From positions 1-32,441 of the forward strand of contig CALKWS010000271.1 in NCBI GenBank assembly GCA_938004115.1: a DNA stretch of 32,441 nt, read 5' to 3'. Origin of the DNA: an uncultured Ruaniaceae bacterium. Its GTDB lineage: Bacteria; Actinomycetota; Actinomycetes; Actinomycetales; Beutenbergiaceae. Below the pieces are notes generated by a model that was not told the DNA's origin, did no database searches, and worked only from the letters and a program-made list of their open reading frames with translations. Position numbers and translations under genes: made by a program. Below are positions 7,365 through 14,950 of this stretch, piece by piece (within the stretch, counting starts at the first letter, position 1; each line of letters opens with the position of its first letter).

Positions 7365-8942
7365 GTGTTCGCCAGTTTGTCCGACCGGCTCAACGCCACG
7401 TTCAAGTCCCTGCGCGGGAAGGGCCGGCTGTCCGAGTCCGACATCGAGACCACGATCTCCCAGATCCGCCGGGCGCTGCTCGACGCCGACGTGGCGGTCC
7501 CGGCGGTACGCTCCTTCACCGCCGCGGTGCGGGAGAAGGCCAGCGGCGCCGAGTTGTCCAAGGCGCTCAACCCGGGCCAGCAGATCGTCAAGATCGTCCA
7601 CGAGGAACTCGTGGAGATCCTCGGCGGGGAGTCGCGCGGTCTCCGCCTGGCCAAGCACCCGCCCACGGTGATCATGCTCGCCGGTCTGCAGGGTGCGGGT
7701 AAGACCACCCTCGCCGGGAAACTCGGCCTTTGGCTGCGCGAGCAGGGCCACACACCGCTGCTGGTCGCCTCCGACCTGCAGCGGCCCAACGCCGTCAACC
7801 AGTTGCAGATCGTCGGCTCGCAAGCGGGCACGCCGGTGTGGGCCCCGGAGCCGGGCAACGGCGTCGGCGATCCCGTGCAGGTCGCACGCTCCGGGGTGGA
7901 GCACGCCCGGGACAAGCACCACGACGTGGTGATCGTGGACACCGCCGGCCGCACGGGCGTGGACGCGGAGATGATGGCCCAGGCCGCGGACATCCGGGAC
8001 GCGGTGCAGCCGGACGAGACCCTCTTCGTGGTCGATGCGATGATCGGGCAGGACGCGGTCAACACCGCCCAGGCCTTCGCCGAGGGCGTCGGTTTCACCG
8101 GGGTGGTCCTGGCCAAGCTCGACGGCGACACCCGCGGCGGTGCCGCGCTGTCCATCCGCACCGTGACCGGCAAACCGGTGCTGTTCGCCTCCACCGGTGA
8201 GAAACTCACCGACTTCGAACGCTTCCATCCTGACCGGATGGCCTCCCGCATCCTGGACATGGGGGATGTGCTCACGCTGATCGAGCAGGCCGAGAAGGCC
8301 TTCGACGAGCGTGAGGCCGCGGAGATCGCCGAGAAGATCAGCGGTGACGGTGACTTCACCCTGGACGACTTCCTCAGCCAGATGCAGCAGATGAAGAAGC
8401 TCGGCTCGATGAAGAAGATGCTCGGCATGCTGCCCGGGATGGGCCAGATGCGCGAGCAGTTGGAGAACTTCGACGAACGCGATGTGGTGCGGGTCGAGGC
8501 GATCGTGCAGTCCATGACACCCCAGGAGCGCGCCAACCCCAAGATCCTCAACGGTTCGCGCCGCTCGCGCATCGCCCGGGGTTCGGGCACCACGGTGACC
8601 GAGGTCAACCAGCTGGTGCAACGGTTCGACCAGGCCAAGGCGATGATGCGGTCGATGGCGCGCGGGGGCGGGCCGCCCGGTATGCCGGGCGTGCCGGGAA
8701 TGCCCGGTGGCATGCCCGGTGCCGGCAAGAAGTCCCGCGGCCGGATGCAGGCCCCGCCGAAGAAGCGGAAGAAGGGCAAGTCCGGGAACCCGGCCAAGCG
8801 GGCGCGCCAGGAGCGGGAGGCGGCCGAGCGCGCCGCCAAGGCGCGGTCGGGCTCGTCCTTCGGCGTGGGCAACCAGGCCGATCAGCTGGACGCCGAATCA
8901 TTGGAACTACCGCCCGGTTTCGAGAAGTTCCTGAACCGCTGA
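7365..8942 (+). CDS. ffh: Signal recognition particle protein Ffh
   Basis: Ffh binds 4.5S RNA and signal sequences emerging from ribosomes and, with FtsY, delivers them to the translocon. The product has 525 residues, usual for actinobacteria. The N domain opens with FASLSDRLNATFKSLRGKG. The G domain carries GLQGAGKTT (107-115), DTAGR (from 192) and AKLDGD (250-255). The Met-rich M domain begins near 330 with the SMKKMLGMLPGMG finger loop and the RNA-binding SRRSRIARGSG motif. The C-terminus is Gly/Pro/Met-rich, then strongly basic. The GTG at 7365 is preceded by GAGGAAG with 5-base spacing and yields the standard N-terminus; the GTG at 7338 has neither. The amidohydrolase gene starts three bases after the stop, so the two are cotranscribed. 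Confidence 0.97.
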   Translation: MFASLSDRLNATFKSLRGKGRLSESDIETTISQIRRALLDADVAVPAVRSFTAAVREKASGAELSKALNPGQQIVKIVHEELVEILGGESRGLRLAKHPPTVIMLAGLQGAGKTTLAGKLGLWLREQGHTPLLVASDLQRPNAVNQLQIVGSQAGTPVWAPEPGNGVGDPVQVARSGVEHARDKHHDVVIVDTAGRTGVDAEMMAQAADIRDAVQPDETLFVVDAMIGQDAVNTAQAFAEGVGFTGVVLAKLDGDTRGGAALSIRTVTGKPVLFASTGEKLTDFERFHPDRMASRILDMGDVLTLIEQAEKAFDEREAAEIAEKISGDGDFTLDDFLSQMQQMKKLGSMKKMLGMLPGMGQMREQLENFDERDVVRVEAIVQSMTPQERANPKILNGSRRSRIARGSGTTVTEVNQLVQRFDQAKAMMRSMARGGGPPGMPGVPGMPGGMPGAGKKSRGRMQAPPKKRKKGKSGNPAKRARQEREAAERAAKARSGSSFGVGNQADQLDAESLELPPGFEKFLNR

Positions 8943-8945
8943 TCC

Positions 8946-10034
8946 ATGGATCTGATCGTCCGCGGTGAGATCCTCTGCGGTGCCGAGCAGACCCTGCCGC
9001 AGGTGGGTGTCCGGGGCGGACGGCTCGTGCTCGACGAACCGGCCGGCGCCGAGCAGGTCATCGAGGGCTGGGCGCTGCCGGGGCTGGTGGACGTCCACTG
9101 CCACATCGGCCTGGGCCCGCAGGGAGCGGTGGATGAGCAGACCGCCCTGGTCCAGGCCAGGGCGGACCTGGACGCCGGAACCCTGCTGGTTCGCGATGCC
9201 GGGTCGCCGAGCGACACCCGGTGGCTGCAGGAGCGCGAGGACGTGCCGGAGATCATCCGCTCCGGACGGCACCTGGCCCGGCCGAAGCGGTACCTGCGGT
9301 ACTTCGGCGAGGAACTGGAGGCGGTGGCCCACCTGCCCGAGGAAGCGGCCGCCCAGGCCCGCTCCGGGGACGGCTGGGTCAAGCTCGTCGGTGACTGGAT
9401 CAACCGTGACCGCGGCGGGGCGGCCGACCTGGAGCCGCTCTGGCCCGGTGACGTCCTGGCCGAGGCCGTGACCCGGGCCCACGACGAGGGGGCGCGCGTC
9501 ACCGTGCACACCTTCGCCACCGAGACGGTCGATGACCTCCTCAGCGCCGGGGTGGACTGTATCGAGCACGGGACGGGGATGAGCGCCGAGCACATCCACG
9601 CCGCGGCACGGCGCAGGATCCCGGTGGTGCCAACGTTGTTGCAGGTGGCCAGGTTCGACCGGATCGCCGACCAGGGTGCGGCGAAGTTCCCCCGGTTCGC
9701 CGCCCGCATGCGGCAGATGCATCGCCGTCGGTACCAGCACGTGCGGGACCTGCATGAGGCAGGTGTGCCCTTGTTGGTCGGCACCGACGCCGGCGGCACG
9801 ATCCCGCACGGGCAGATCGCCGCCGAGTGTGCCGAGTTGGTGCGCGCCGGGGTCCCCGCGCTCGACGTGCTCGCTGCCGCATCGTGGTTCGCGCGCGACT
9901 TCCTGGGCAGACCCGGGATCGCCGACGGCGCGCCGGCGGACCTGGTGGTCTACCCCGCCGACCCGCGCGAGGACATCGCGGTGCTGGCGCACCCGCGTGC
10001 GGTGATCCGCCGCGGCCGCGTGATCGCCGCCTGA
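8946..10034 (+). CDS. Metal-dependent amidohydrolase
   Basis: This 362-residue cytoplasmic protein is a member of the amidohydrolase superfamily (TIM-barrel hydrolases with one or two metals). The metal-binding motif is seen at LVDVHCHIG (His51, His53). Further conserved positions are a lysine in the DGWVKLVGD segment, the paired histidines in VTVHTFA and CIEHGTG, and the aspartate in VGTDAGG. The C-terminal composite-domain strand ends in HPRAVIRRGRVI, as in imidazolonepropionase and prolidase relatives. It has no signal peptide. It begins three bases after ffh without its own ribosome binding site, so it depends on read-through from ffh. I recall amidohydrolases of this kind next to ffh in other actinobacteria. 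The substrate is unknown and cannot be deduced here. Confidence 0.88.
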   Translation: MDLIVRGEILCGAEQTLPQVGVRGGRLVLDEPAGAEQVIEGWALPGLVDVHCHIGLGPQGAVDEQTALVQARADLDAGTLLVRDAGSPSDTRWLQEREDVPEIIRSGRHLARPKRYLRYFGEELEAVAHLPEEAAAQARSGDGWVKLVGDWINRDRGGAADLEPLWPGDVLAEAVTRAHDEGARVTVHTFATETVDDLLSAGVDCIEHGTGMSAEHIHAAARRRIPVVPTLLQVARFDRIADQGAAKFPRFAARMRQMHRRRYQHVRDLHEAGVPLLVGTDAGGTIPHGQIAAECAELVRAGVPALDVLAAASWFARDFLGRPGIADGAPADLVVYPADPREDIAVLAHPRAVIRRGRVIAA

Positions 10035-10056
10035 GCCGCTCATCGGCTGAGCATGC

Positions 10057-10071
10057 CCGGGGGTGCCCCGG
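10057..10071 (+). terminator. Hairpins ending the ffh-amidohydrolase unit
   Basis: CCGGGG (10057-10062) and CCCCGG (10066-10071) form a perfect stem with a GTG loop. Just before it, starting inside the stop region, AGCCG (10034-10038) pairs with CGGCT (10044-10048), or GCTCA (10038-10042) with TGAGC (10048-10052). This cluster precedes the GntR promoter and probably ends transcription from ffh. Confidence 0.5.
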
Positions 10072-10151
10072 CCGCTCCCCGCGGCGGTGACCACCGCGTC
10101 CCGTCCGCGCGAACTGCTTCCCGGCCCCTGGGACCGATTTGCCGGACCCGG

Positions 10152-10196
10152 TTGACACCTCTTCGGTCTTATGGTTCATTAGTCAAGTAATGAACC
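10152..10196 (+). promoter_or_regulatory. Promoter and perfect inverted-repeat operator of the GntR-ABC operon
   Basis: TTGACA (10152-10157) is a perfect -35. The -10 should fall near 10175-10181, inside the inverted repeat GGTTCATTA (10173-10181) - GTCAAG - TAATGAACC (10188-10196). The arms are exactly complementary over 9 bp and AT-rich against the background. The repeat ends two bases before the AAGAGGAGGGG ribosome binding site. This is the layout of an autoregulated GntR/YtrA operon, in which the regulator blocks polymerase until an inducer is sensed. Confidence 0.75.
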
Positions 10197-10210
10197 CAAG
10201 AGGAGGGGTG

Positions 10211-10570
10211 ATGTTCGACGGTACGGAGCCGATCTACATCCAGATCGCCGACCAGATCCGTGCCGACATCATCGCCGGCCGGTTGAACGCGGGGGATCAG
10301 GTCATGTCCACCACGCAGTACGCCACCACCTACCGGATCAACCCCGCGACGGCGGCCAAAGCCTTTGCCGAACTGGTCGCCGAGGGAGTTCTCTACAAGC
10401 AACGAGGAGTGGGCATGTTCGTCGCCGACGGCGCGCCGGAACGGCTGCGGGCCGAGCGTCGCAACGCATTCTTCGCCGACCGGCTCGATCCGGTCCTGGC
10501 CGAGGCCCGGATGCTCGGCATCGAACCTGCCGATCTGCTCGCCTACATCACCAACGGAGGCCGCCGATGA
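10211..10570 (+). CDS. GntR-family regulator, YtrA subfamily
   Basis: This 119-residue protein is a short GntR-type regulator. The winged helix occupies residues 1-75: the PIYIQIADQIRADIIAGRL opening, the recognition region with YATTYRINPATAAKAFAEL, and the wing YKQRGVGMFV. The remaining tail of about 45 residues (FADRLDPVLAEARMLGI) is the small dimerisation extension that marks the YtrA subfamily, whose members lack a large ligand domain and usually sit in front of ABC transporter genes, repressing them until cell-wall stress or a drug appears. The ATG at 10211 has a strong ribosome binding site (10199-10208); an in-frame ATG at 10190 would start inside the operator. It overlaps the ATPase gene by ATGA. 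The operator candidate lies immediately upstream. Confidence 0.92.
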   Translation: MFDGTEPIYIQIADQIRADIIAGRLNAGDQVMSTTQYATTYRINPATAAKAFAELVAEGVLYKQRGVGMFVADGAPERLRAERRNAFFADRLDPVLAEARMLGIEPADLLAYITNGGRR

Positions 10571-11445
10571 CCGGACTGACCATCACGGTGCAGGACCTGT
10601 CCGTGCACTTCAAGGACACCCGCGCGCTGGACGGCGTGTCGATGCGCATCGAGGCAGGCAGCATTCACGGTCTGCTCGGGCGCAACGGCTCGGGCAAGAC
10701 CACCCTGCTGTCGACCATCGCCGCGCTGCGGCGCCCCACCCGCGGTACGATCCTCGTCGATGGCGAGGACCCGTTCGAGAGCGAACGGGTCATGGGCGAC
10801 ATCTGCCTGATCCGGGAGAGCGGAGACGTCCTCACCGACGAGAAGATCCGCACCAACCTGAACTACTTCGCCGATGTCCGCCGTCACTGGGACCCCGACT
10901 ACGCGGCAGAGCTCCTCGACGCCTTCGAGTTGTCCCCGCGCAAACGCCCGGACAAGCTCTCCCGCGGGCAGCGCTCGGCGCTCGGGGTGACGATCGGATT
11001 GGCCAGCCGGGCACCGGTCACCTTCTTCGACGAGGTCCATCTGGGGATGGATGCCCCGTCCCGGTACCGGTTCTACGACCTACTGCTGGCCGATTACGTC
11101 GACCACCCGCGCACGATCGTGCTCTCCAGCCACCTGATCAGCGAGATCGAGCAACTCTTCGCCACCGTGACCATCCTGGACCGGGGCCGGGTGCTCATCC
11201 ACGACGACGCCGAGGAACTGCGAAGCAGGGGAGCGGCGCTGATCGGTCCGGCCGCCGCCGTCCGGGAACTCACCAACGGCCTGCAGGTGTTGTCCACCCA
11301 ATCCCTGGGACCCACCGAGAAGGTCACCGTCTTCGGCAGCGTCGACGCCGACCTGCACCGTCGCGCCCGTGCCGCGGACGTGGAGGTCGGGCCCGTCCCG
11401 ATGCAGGACCTGTTCGTCCACCTGACCTCCGGGGAGGAATCATGA
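10567..11445 (+). CDS. ABC transporter ATP-binding protein, YtrB-like
   Basis: This 292-residue protein is the nucleotide-binding subunit of an ABC exporter or immunity-type transporter. Walker A is GRNGSGKT (38-45), the signature is LSRGQ (131-135) rather than LSGGQ, Walker B with catalytic glutamate is VTFFDE (151-156), and the switch histidine is His189. At the Q-loop, aligning by eye, arginine 83 (CLIRESGD) stands where glutamine is usual. The 100 residues after the H-loop are a subfamily-specific extension. The start overlaps the regulator stop (ATGA), and the next gene overlaps this one in the same way. Its membrane partner is most likely the next gene's six-helix protein. The altered Q-loop and signature appear in divergent YtrB-like ATPases and do not by themselves mean inactivity. 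Confidence 0.92.
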   Translation: MTGLTITVQDLSVHFKDTRALDGVSMRIEAGSIHGLLGRNGSGKTTLLSTIAALRRPTRGTILVDGEDPFESERVMGDICLIRESGDVLTDEKIRTNLNYFADVRRHWDPDYAAELLDAFELSPRKRPDKLSRGQRSALGVTIGLASRAPVTFFDEVHLGMDAPSRYRFYDLLLADYVDHPRTIVLSSHLISEIEQLFATVTILDRGRVLIHDDAEELRSRGAALIGPAAAVRELTNGLQVLSTQSLGPTEKVTVFGSVDADLHRRARAADVEVGPVPMQDLFVHLTSGEES

Positions 11446-12155
11446 CCGCCGGCACCGCGCACCGTCCCACCTGGCTGACGGCGACGAAGAGGCTGGTCTC
11501 GGCCCACGCCCTCGTAGCCGGATGGTTCTGGGCGGTCGTGGTCCTCATCCTGGTCGGCGCCCACATACTGATGAGCGGCGTCATCCCCACCCGAGTGGTC
11601 ATCGCCCAATACGGCACGCACGGGGCCACGTGGTTCCCGTTCTCCCTGGCGATCATCTTCGTGCTCGCCTACCTACCGGTGCACGTCACCTCCGGGATGA
11701 CCCGACGCTCGTTCATCCGGGCCAACGTGGCCACCGCGCTGCTGATGGGCCCCACCTACGGGGCGGGCCTGGCGCTGCTCGCAGCGGTCGAACGCGCCGT
11801 CTTCCCCGCCGCCCCCATCCCCTTCGACCAGGAGCAGGTCTTCGGCGCACACGGGCTGTGGGGCTTGTTCGTGGCGCAATCACTGTTGGCCATCACCGGC
11901 ATCATCTGCGGACTGCTCGTCGGAATCACCTATTACCGCTTCCATCCCCTGGCGGCCACCCTGTTGCTGATTCCCACGGTGGGCCCGGTGCTCGTGATGG
12001 TCGCCCTGACCGCATCGGACGCCCCGATCCAGCAATGGCTCGGCCTTCCCACCGGAACCGGATGGGCGGTGGGCGCCGCCGTGGCGGTCATCGCCCTGGC
12101 CACCCTCGCCTTCCACCTGGCGACCCGCACCATCCCCATCAAACCCGTGGAGTAA
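11442..12155 (+). CDS. Six-TM membrane protein of the ABC operon
   Basis: This 237-residue protein has about six hydrophobic helices (roughly 24-45, 60-80, 92-115, 140-160, 170-190 and 205-225). Charged residues are confined to short loops, as in ABC-2 type permease subunits, but I see no clear family signature. The ATG at 11442 overlaps the ATPase stop as ATGA and is preceded by GGGGAGGAA (11431-11439). Its position between two ATPase genes, tightly coupled to the first, makes it the likely transmembrane partner of the YtrB-like ATPase. It is much smaller than a complete exporter half with a fused ATPase, so it would act as a homodimer. Substrate unknown. Base composition is like the neighbours. 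Confidence 0.85.
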   Translation: MTAGTAHRPTWLTATKRLVSAHALVAGWFWAVVVLILVGAHILMSGVIPTRVVIAQYGTHGATWFPFSLAIIFVLAYLPVHVTSGMTRRSFIRANVATALLMGPTYGAGLALLAAVERAVFPAAPIPFDQEQVFGAHGLWGLFVAQSLLAITGIICGLLVGITYYRFHPLAATLLLIPTVGPVLVMVALTASDAPIQQWLGLPTGTGWAVGAAVAVIALATLAFHLATRTIPIKPVE

Positions 12156-12158
12156 ACC

Positions 12159-13097
12159 ATGACCCCAACACCGGTCATCGAGATCGAGAACCTACGCAAG
12201 TCCTACGGGAGCACCGTCGCGGTCGACGACGTGAGCCTGCGCGTGCACGCCGGAGAGATCTTCGGGCTCCTGGGCCCCAACGGAGCCGGGAAGACCACCA
12301 CGGTGGAATGCCTGGCAGGATTGCGCACCGCCGACTCCGGCACCGTCCGTGTCCTCGGCTGCGACCCGCAGCGCGACCCGGCCGCGGTCCGGGAGGTGCT
12401 CGGGGTGCAACTGCAGAGTTCCCGGCTGCCCGCCAAGATCACCGCGGGGGAGGCGATGCGACTGTATGCCTCCTTCTACTCCGACCCGGCCGATGCCGAC
12501 GAACTACTGGAGATGCTGGACCTGAGCGGCAAACGACACACCCGGTTCGAGGCGCTCTCCGGGGGACAGCAACAACGCCTGTCCATCGCTCTGGCGCTGA
12601 TCGGCAACCCGAAGGTGGCGATCCTGGACGAACTCACCACCGGGCTGGACCCTCAGGCACGCCGGGACACCTGGCGTCTCATCGAGCAAGTGCGGTCCAG
12701 CGGCGTGACGATCGTGCTGGTCACCCACTTCATGGAGGAAGCCGAACGGCTCTGCGACCGGCTGGCCATCATCGACGCCGGCCGGATCGTCGCCGAGGGC
12801 AGCCCCACCGCCCTGATCGCAGGGCTGGAGGACCGCCGGACCTTCCGCATGCGCCTGGCCGACCCCATCGACGAGGCCATCCTGACCGACCTGGCCGACG
12901 TGGACTCCGTGCGGCACATCGGCCCCGAACTCGAGGTCACCGGCAGCCGCACGGTCCTGCCGGCAACGCTCCTCGCACTGGCCGAGGTGGACATCGTGCC
13001 CGACGAGATCCGCACCCTGAACCGTTCCCTGGAAGACGTGTTCGTGGCCACCACCGGTCGCGAACTGACCCTCACCGACTCGGAGGTCCCGGCATGA
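12159..13097 (+). CDS. ABC transporter ATP-binding protein, DrrA-like
   Basis: This 312-residue ATPase has every canonical motif: Walker A GPNGAGKTTT near 41-50, a Q-loop glutamine (GVQLQSS), the signature LSGGQQQRL, Walker B VAILDELTTGLDP, and the switch histidine in VTHFMEEAERL. The C-terminal 80 residues form the extension seen in DrrA-type drug and lipid exporters. It begins three bases after the previous stop, with GGAG at 12149-12152 as ribosome binding site, and overlaps the permease gene by ATGA. The permease downstream is its obvious partner. Known relatives pump out antibiotics or move polymers and lipids; nothing here fixes the substrate. It shares one promoter with the other ABC pair, so two transporters appear to respond to the same signal. 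Confidence 0.94.
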   Translation: MTPTPVIEIENLRKSYGSTVAVDDVSLRVHAGEIFGLLGPNGAGKTTTVECLAGLRTADSGTVRVLGCDPQRDPAAVREVLGVQLQSSRLPAKITAGEAMRLYASFYSDPADADELLEMLDLSGKRHTRFEALSGGQQQRLSIALALIGNPKVAILDELTTGLDPQARRDTWRLIEQVRSSGVTIVLVTHFMEEAERLCDRLAIIDAGRIVAEGSPTALIAGLEDRRTFRMRLADPIDEAILTDLADVDSVRHIGPELEVTGSRTVLPATLLALAEVDIVPDEIRTLNRSLEDVFVATTGRELTLTDSEVPA

Positions 13098-13903
13098 GCG
13101 CCACCACCACCCCCGTCCCGAGCACCGGCGCGACCCGAGCGCTGATCCCGCGCGGGCTGGGCCAACTCACCCGCACCGAAGCCCGGTTGTTCAGCCGCGA
13201 CCACGGATCGGTCTTCTTCGCGCTGGTCTTTCCCACCATGCTGATGGTGGGTATGGGATACGCCATCCCCGGCATGCGCACCCCGGTGGAGGGCATGGGC
13301 CCGGCCTGGGACGGAACGCTGGTGATCCACCTGTTCACCCCCGCCCTGGTTGCGGTGGCGATCGCCACCGTGGGGCTGACCACCCTGCCGGCCTATCTCG
13401 CCGGTTACCGCGAGCAGGGCATCTTCCGCCGCTTGTCCACCACCCCGATGCGCCCGGCCGGCGTGCTGTACGCCCATCTGGTGATCAGCGTGCTCACCCT
13501 GCTCATCGCAGCCCCGCTCGCCGTCACCGCCGGCGTGGTGTTCTTCGACGTGCCGATGCCGGGCCAGTGGCCGGTGGTGCTGAGCACGTTCCTGCTGGGC
13601 TCGGCCGCCATGCTCGGGGTGGGTCTGCTCATCGGCGGATTGGCGCCCAAGGCCAACGTCGCCTCCGGTATCGGCATGCTGGTGTACTTCCCGATGCTGT
13701 TCTTCGCCGGACTGTGGACTCCGGGTCCGATGATGCCCGAGACGCTGCAGACGATCGCCACCTATACCCCCTTGGGAGCGGTCAGCCAAGCGATGTCCGA
13801 AGGATGGTTCGGCACCACCGTCCCGTGGCTGCAACTAGCCGTGCTCGCCGGCTACAGCGTGGTGCTGTTCGCCGTCGGTGCCCGCACCTTCCGCTGGTCC
13901 TGA
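13094..13903 (+). CDS. ABC-2 type permease, DrrB-like
   Basis: This 269-residue integral membrane protein is the translocation subunit for the preceding DrrA-like ATPase. A cytoplasmic N-terminus of about 35 residues ends in an amphipathic stretch (RTEARLFSRD), followed by six hydrophobic segments. Between the second and third lies the YREQGIFRRLSTTPMRP loop, the coupling segment typical of ABC-2 permeases, and near the fifth is the conserved FPMLFFAGLWTP region. The ATG at 13094 overlaps the upstream stop (ATGA). It is the last gene of the five-gene operon, and an imperfect hairpin starts three bases after its stop. Role in drug or lipid export is inferred from family only. Confidence 0.92.
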   Translation: MSATTTPVPSTGATRALIPRGLGQLTRTEARLFSRDHGSVFFALVFPTMLMVGMGYAIPGMRTPVEGMGPAWDGTLVIHLFTPALVAVAIATVGLTTLPAYLAGYREQGIFRRLSTTPMRPAGVLYAHLVISVLTLLIAAPLAVTAGVVFFDVPMPGQWPVVLSTFLLGSAAMLGVGLLIGGLAPKANVASGIGMLVYFPMLFFAGLWTPGPMMPETLQTIATYTPLGAVSQAMSEGWFGTTVPWLQLAVLAGYSVVLFAVGARTFRWS

Positions 13904-13905
13904 CG

Positions 13906-13945
13906 GCAGGTGGCCGGCGCTGCACGGCGCACCGGCCGGACCTGC
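13906..13945 (+). terminator. Long hairpin ending the ABC operon
   Basis: GCAGGTGGCCGG (13906-13917) pairs with CCGGCC (13932-13937) and ACCTGC (13940-13945), with a GG bulge. An inner CGC/GCG stem closes the loop. It begins three bases past the permease stop and has no U-tract. The remaining bases to 14163 carry the rpsP promoter and leader. Confidence 0.6.
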
Positions 13946-14003
13946 GCCACCCGGCCGGCAGCGCCACTGTGGTCGATCTCCCACCGGCATGGCCCGGCCG
14001 TGC

Positions 14004-14033
14004 TGGCACGGGGCAGGTGCGATCTGGCACAAT
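14004..14033 (+). promoter_or_regulatory. Candidate rpsP promoter
   Basis: CACAAT (14028-14033) is a TACAAT-like -10 and TGGCAC (14004-14009) a partial -35 with an 18-base spacer. Transcription from here gives a leader of about 120 bases before rpsP. A similar hexamer (CAGAAT) stands before rplS. Confidence 0.5.
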
Positions 14034-14053
14034 AACCCGCTGTACCCATTGCT

Positions 14054-14077
14054 GCGCCCGGCCCTCTCACCGGGTGC
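14054..14077 (+). promoter_or_regulatory. Hairpin in the rpsP leader
   Basis: GCGCCCGG (14054-14061) pairs with CCGGGTGC (14070-14077), with one G-U pair. The loop is CCCTCTCA (14062-14069), an 8-mer that also occurs in the rplS leader at 16862-16869. It may be part of ribosomal-protein feedback control; that is inference. Confidence 0.4.
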
Positions 14078-14162
14078 GGCGGTGTGTCCCGGCCGCGCAC
14101 CACCCCGATCCCCACGGGGCGAGTGTTGTGAGCCCATCCGAACCTGAGGAGTAACCACTACC

Positions 14163-14621
14163 GTGGCCGTCAAGATCCGTTTGAAGCGCCTGGGCAAGAT
14201 CCGCTCGCCCCACTACCGCATCGTCGTCGCCGACTCCCGCACCAAGCGTGATGGCCGGGTGATCGAGGAGATCGGTAAGTACCACCCGACCGAGGAACCG
14301 TCGTTCATCGAGGTCAACTCCGAGCGGGCCCAGTACTGGCTCGGCGTGGGCGCCCAGCCCTCCGAACAGGTGCTGGCGCTGCTGAAGGTGACCGGGGACT
14401 GGCAGACCTTCAAGGGTCTGCCCGGCGCCGAGGGAACACTGAAGACCAAGGAAGGCGGCGAGGACACCGCGGCCGCCGTCGAGGCCGCGGAGGCCGCCGC
14501 CGAGTTGCGCAAGGCCGAGGCCGCCAAGGCCAAGGAGGAAGCAGCCGGCCAGGAGTCCGCTGACGAGGGCGACGCCGACGACGCAGGCCAGGACGGCGAA
14601 GACGCAGAAGCGCAAGCCTGA
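14163..14621 (+). CDS. rpsP: 30S ribosomal protein S16
   Basis: S16 is a primary assembly protein of the 30S subunit, binding 16S rRNA. The product has 152 residues; the S16 fold occupies the first 80 or so, beginning AVKIRLKRLGKIRSPHYRIVVADSR. The remaining 65 residues are an Ala/Glu/Asp/Lys-rich low-complexity tail, an actinobacterial feature that almost doubles the length compared with about 82 residues in E. coli. The start is GTG; GAGGAG (14146-14151) lies 11 bases upstream, slightly far. It is the first gene of the rpsP-KH pair, with its stop overlapping the KH start by one base. Regulation is probably through the 120-base leader with its hairpin. Confidence 0.97.
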   Translation: MAVKIRLKRLGKIRSPHYRIVVADSRTKRDGRVIEEIGKYHPTEEPSFIEVNSERAQYWLGVGAQPSEQVLALLKVTGDWQTFKGLPGAEGTLKTKEGGEDTAAAVEAAEAAAELRKAEAAKAKEEAAGQESADEGDADDAGQDGEDAEAQA

Positions 14622-14860
14622 TGCTCGCCGACGCGCTGGAGCACCTCGTGCGAGGGATCGTGGACAACCCGGACGACGTGCGGGTGGACACCAAGACGCT
14701 GCGCCGTGGCGACCTGCTCGAGGTGCGCGTCAACCCCCGGGACCTGGGCCGGGTGATCGGCCGCTCCGGGCGCACCGCCCGGGCGCTGCGCACCGTGATC
14801 GGTGCCCTGGCCACCGACGGGCCCGTGCGGGTGGACGTGGTGGACACCGACCGGCGCTGA
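14621..14860 (+). CDS. khpA: KH-domain RNA-binding protein (KhpA-like)
   Basis: This 79-residue protein is a single type II KH domain. The conserved GxxG loop is in VIGRSGRTARALR (residues about 45-57), and the flanking strands LLEVRVNP and PVRVDVV match the family. In Gram-positive bacteria KhpA partners KhpB (Jag/EloR) and affects cell elongation and RNA stability. The gene lies between rpsP and rimM, its standard place in actinobacteria and firmicutes. The ATG overlaps the last base of the rpsP TGA, so translation is probably by re-initiation. Confidence 0.93.
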   Translation: MLADALEHLVRGIVDNPDDVRVDTKTLRRGDLLEVRVNPRDLGRVIGRSGRTARALRTVIGALATDGPVRVDVVDTDRR

Positions 14861-14938
14861 TCGTGCACCAGCAGCGGTCCCGCGGCGCCCGAGCCGGGCG
14901 CACCACCCGGCCGGTCAGGGCGAAGGCGGCCGGCAGGC

Positions 14939-14944
14939 CATGAT
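14939..14944 (+). promoter_or_regulatory. -10 element for leaderless rimM
   Basis: CATGAT ends 6 bases before the rimM GTG at 14951, and no ribosome binding site is present. This fits an internal promoter producing a leaderless rimM-trmD message. Upstream, positions 14861-14938 show nothing else. Confidence 0.45.
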
Positions 14945-14950
14945 CGACCC

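Noticed and set aside
11522..13093. Long upstream extension of the permease reading frame
   Set aside because: It overlaps two well-supported ABC genes in another frame; the ABC-2 permease motifs begin only after ATG 13094.
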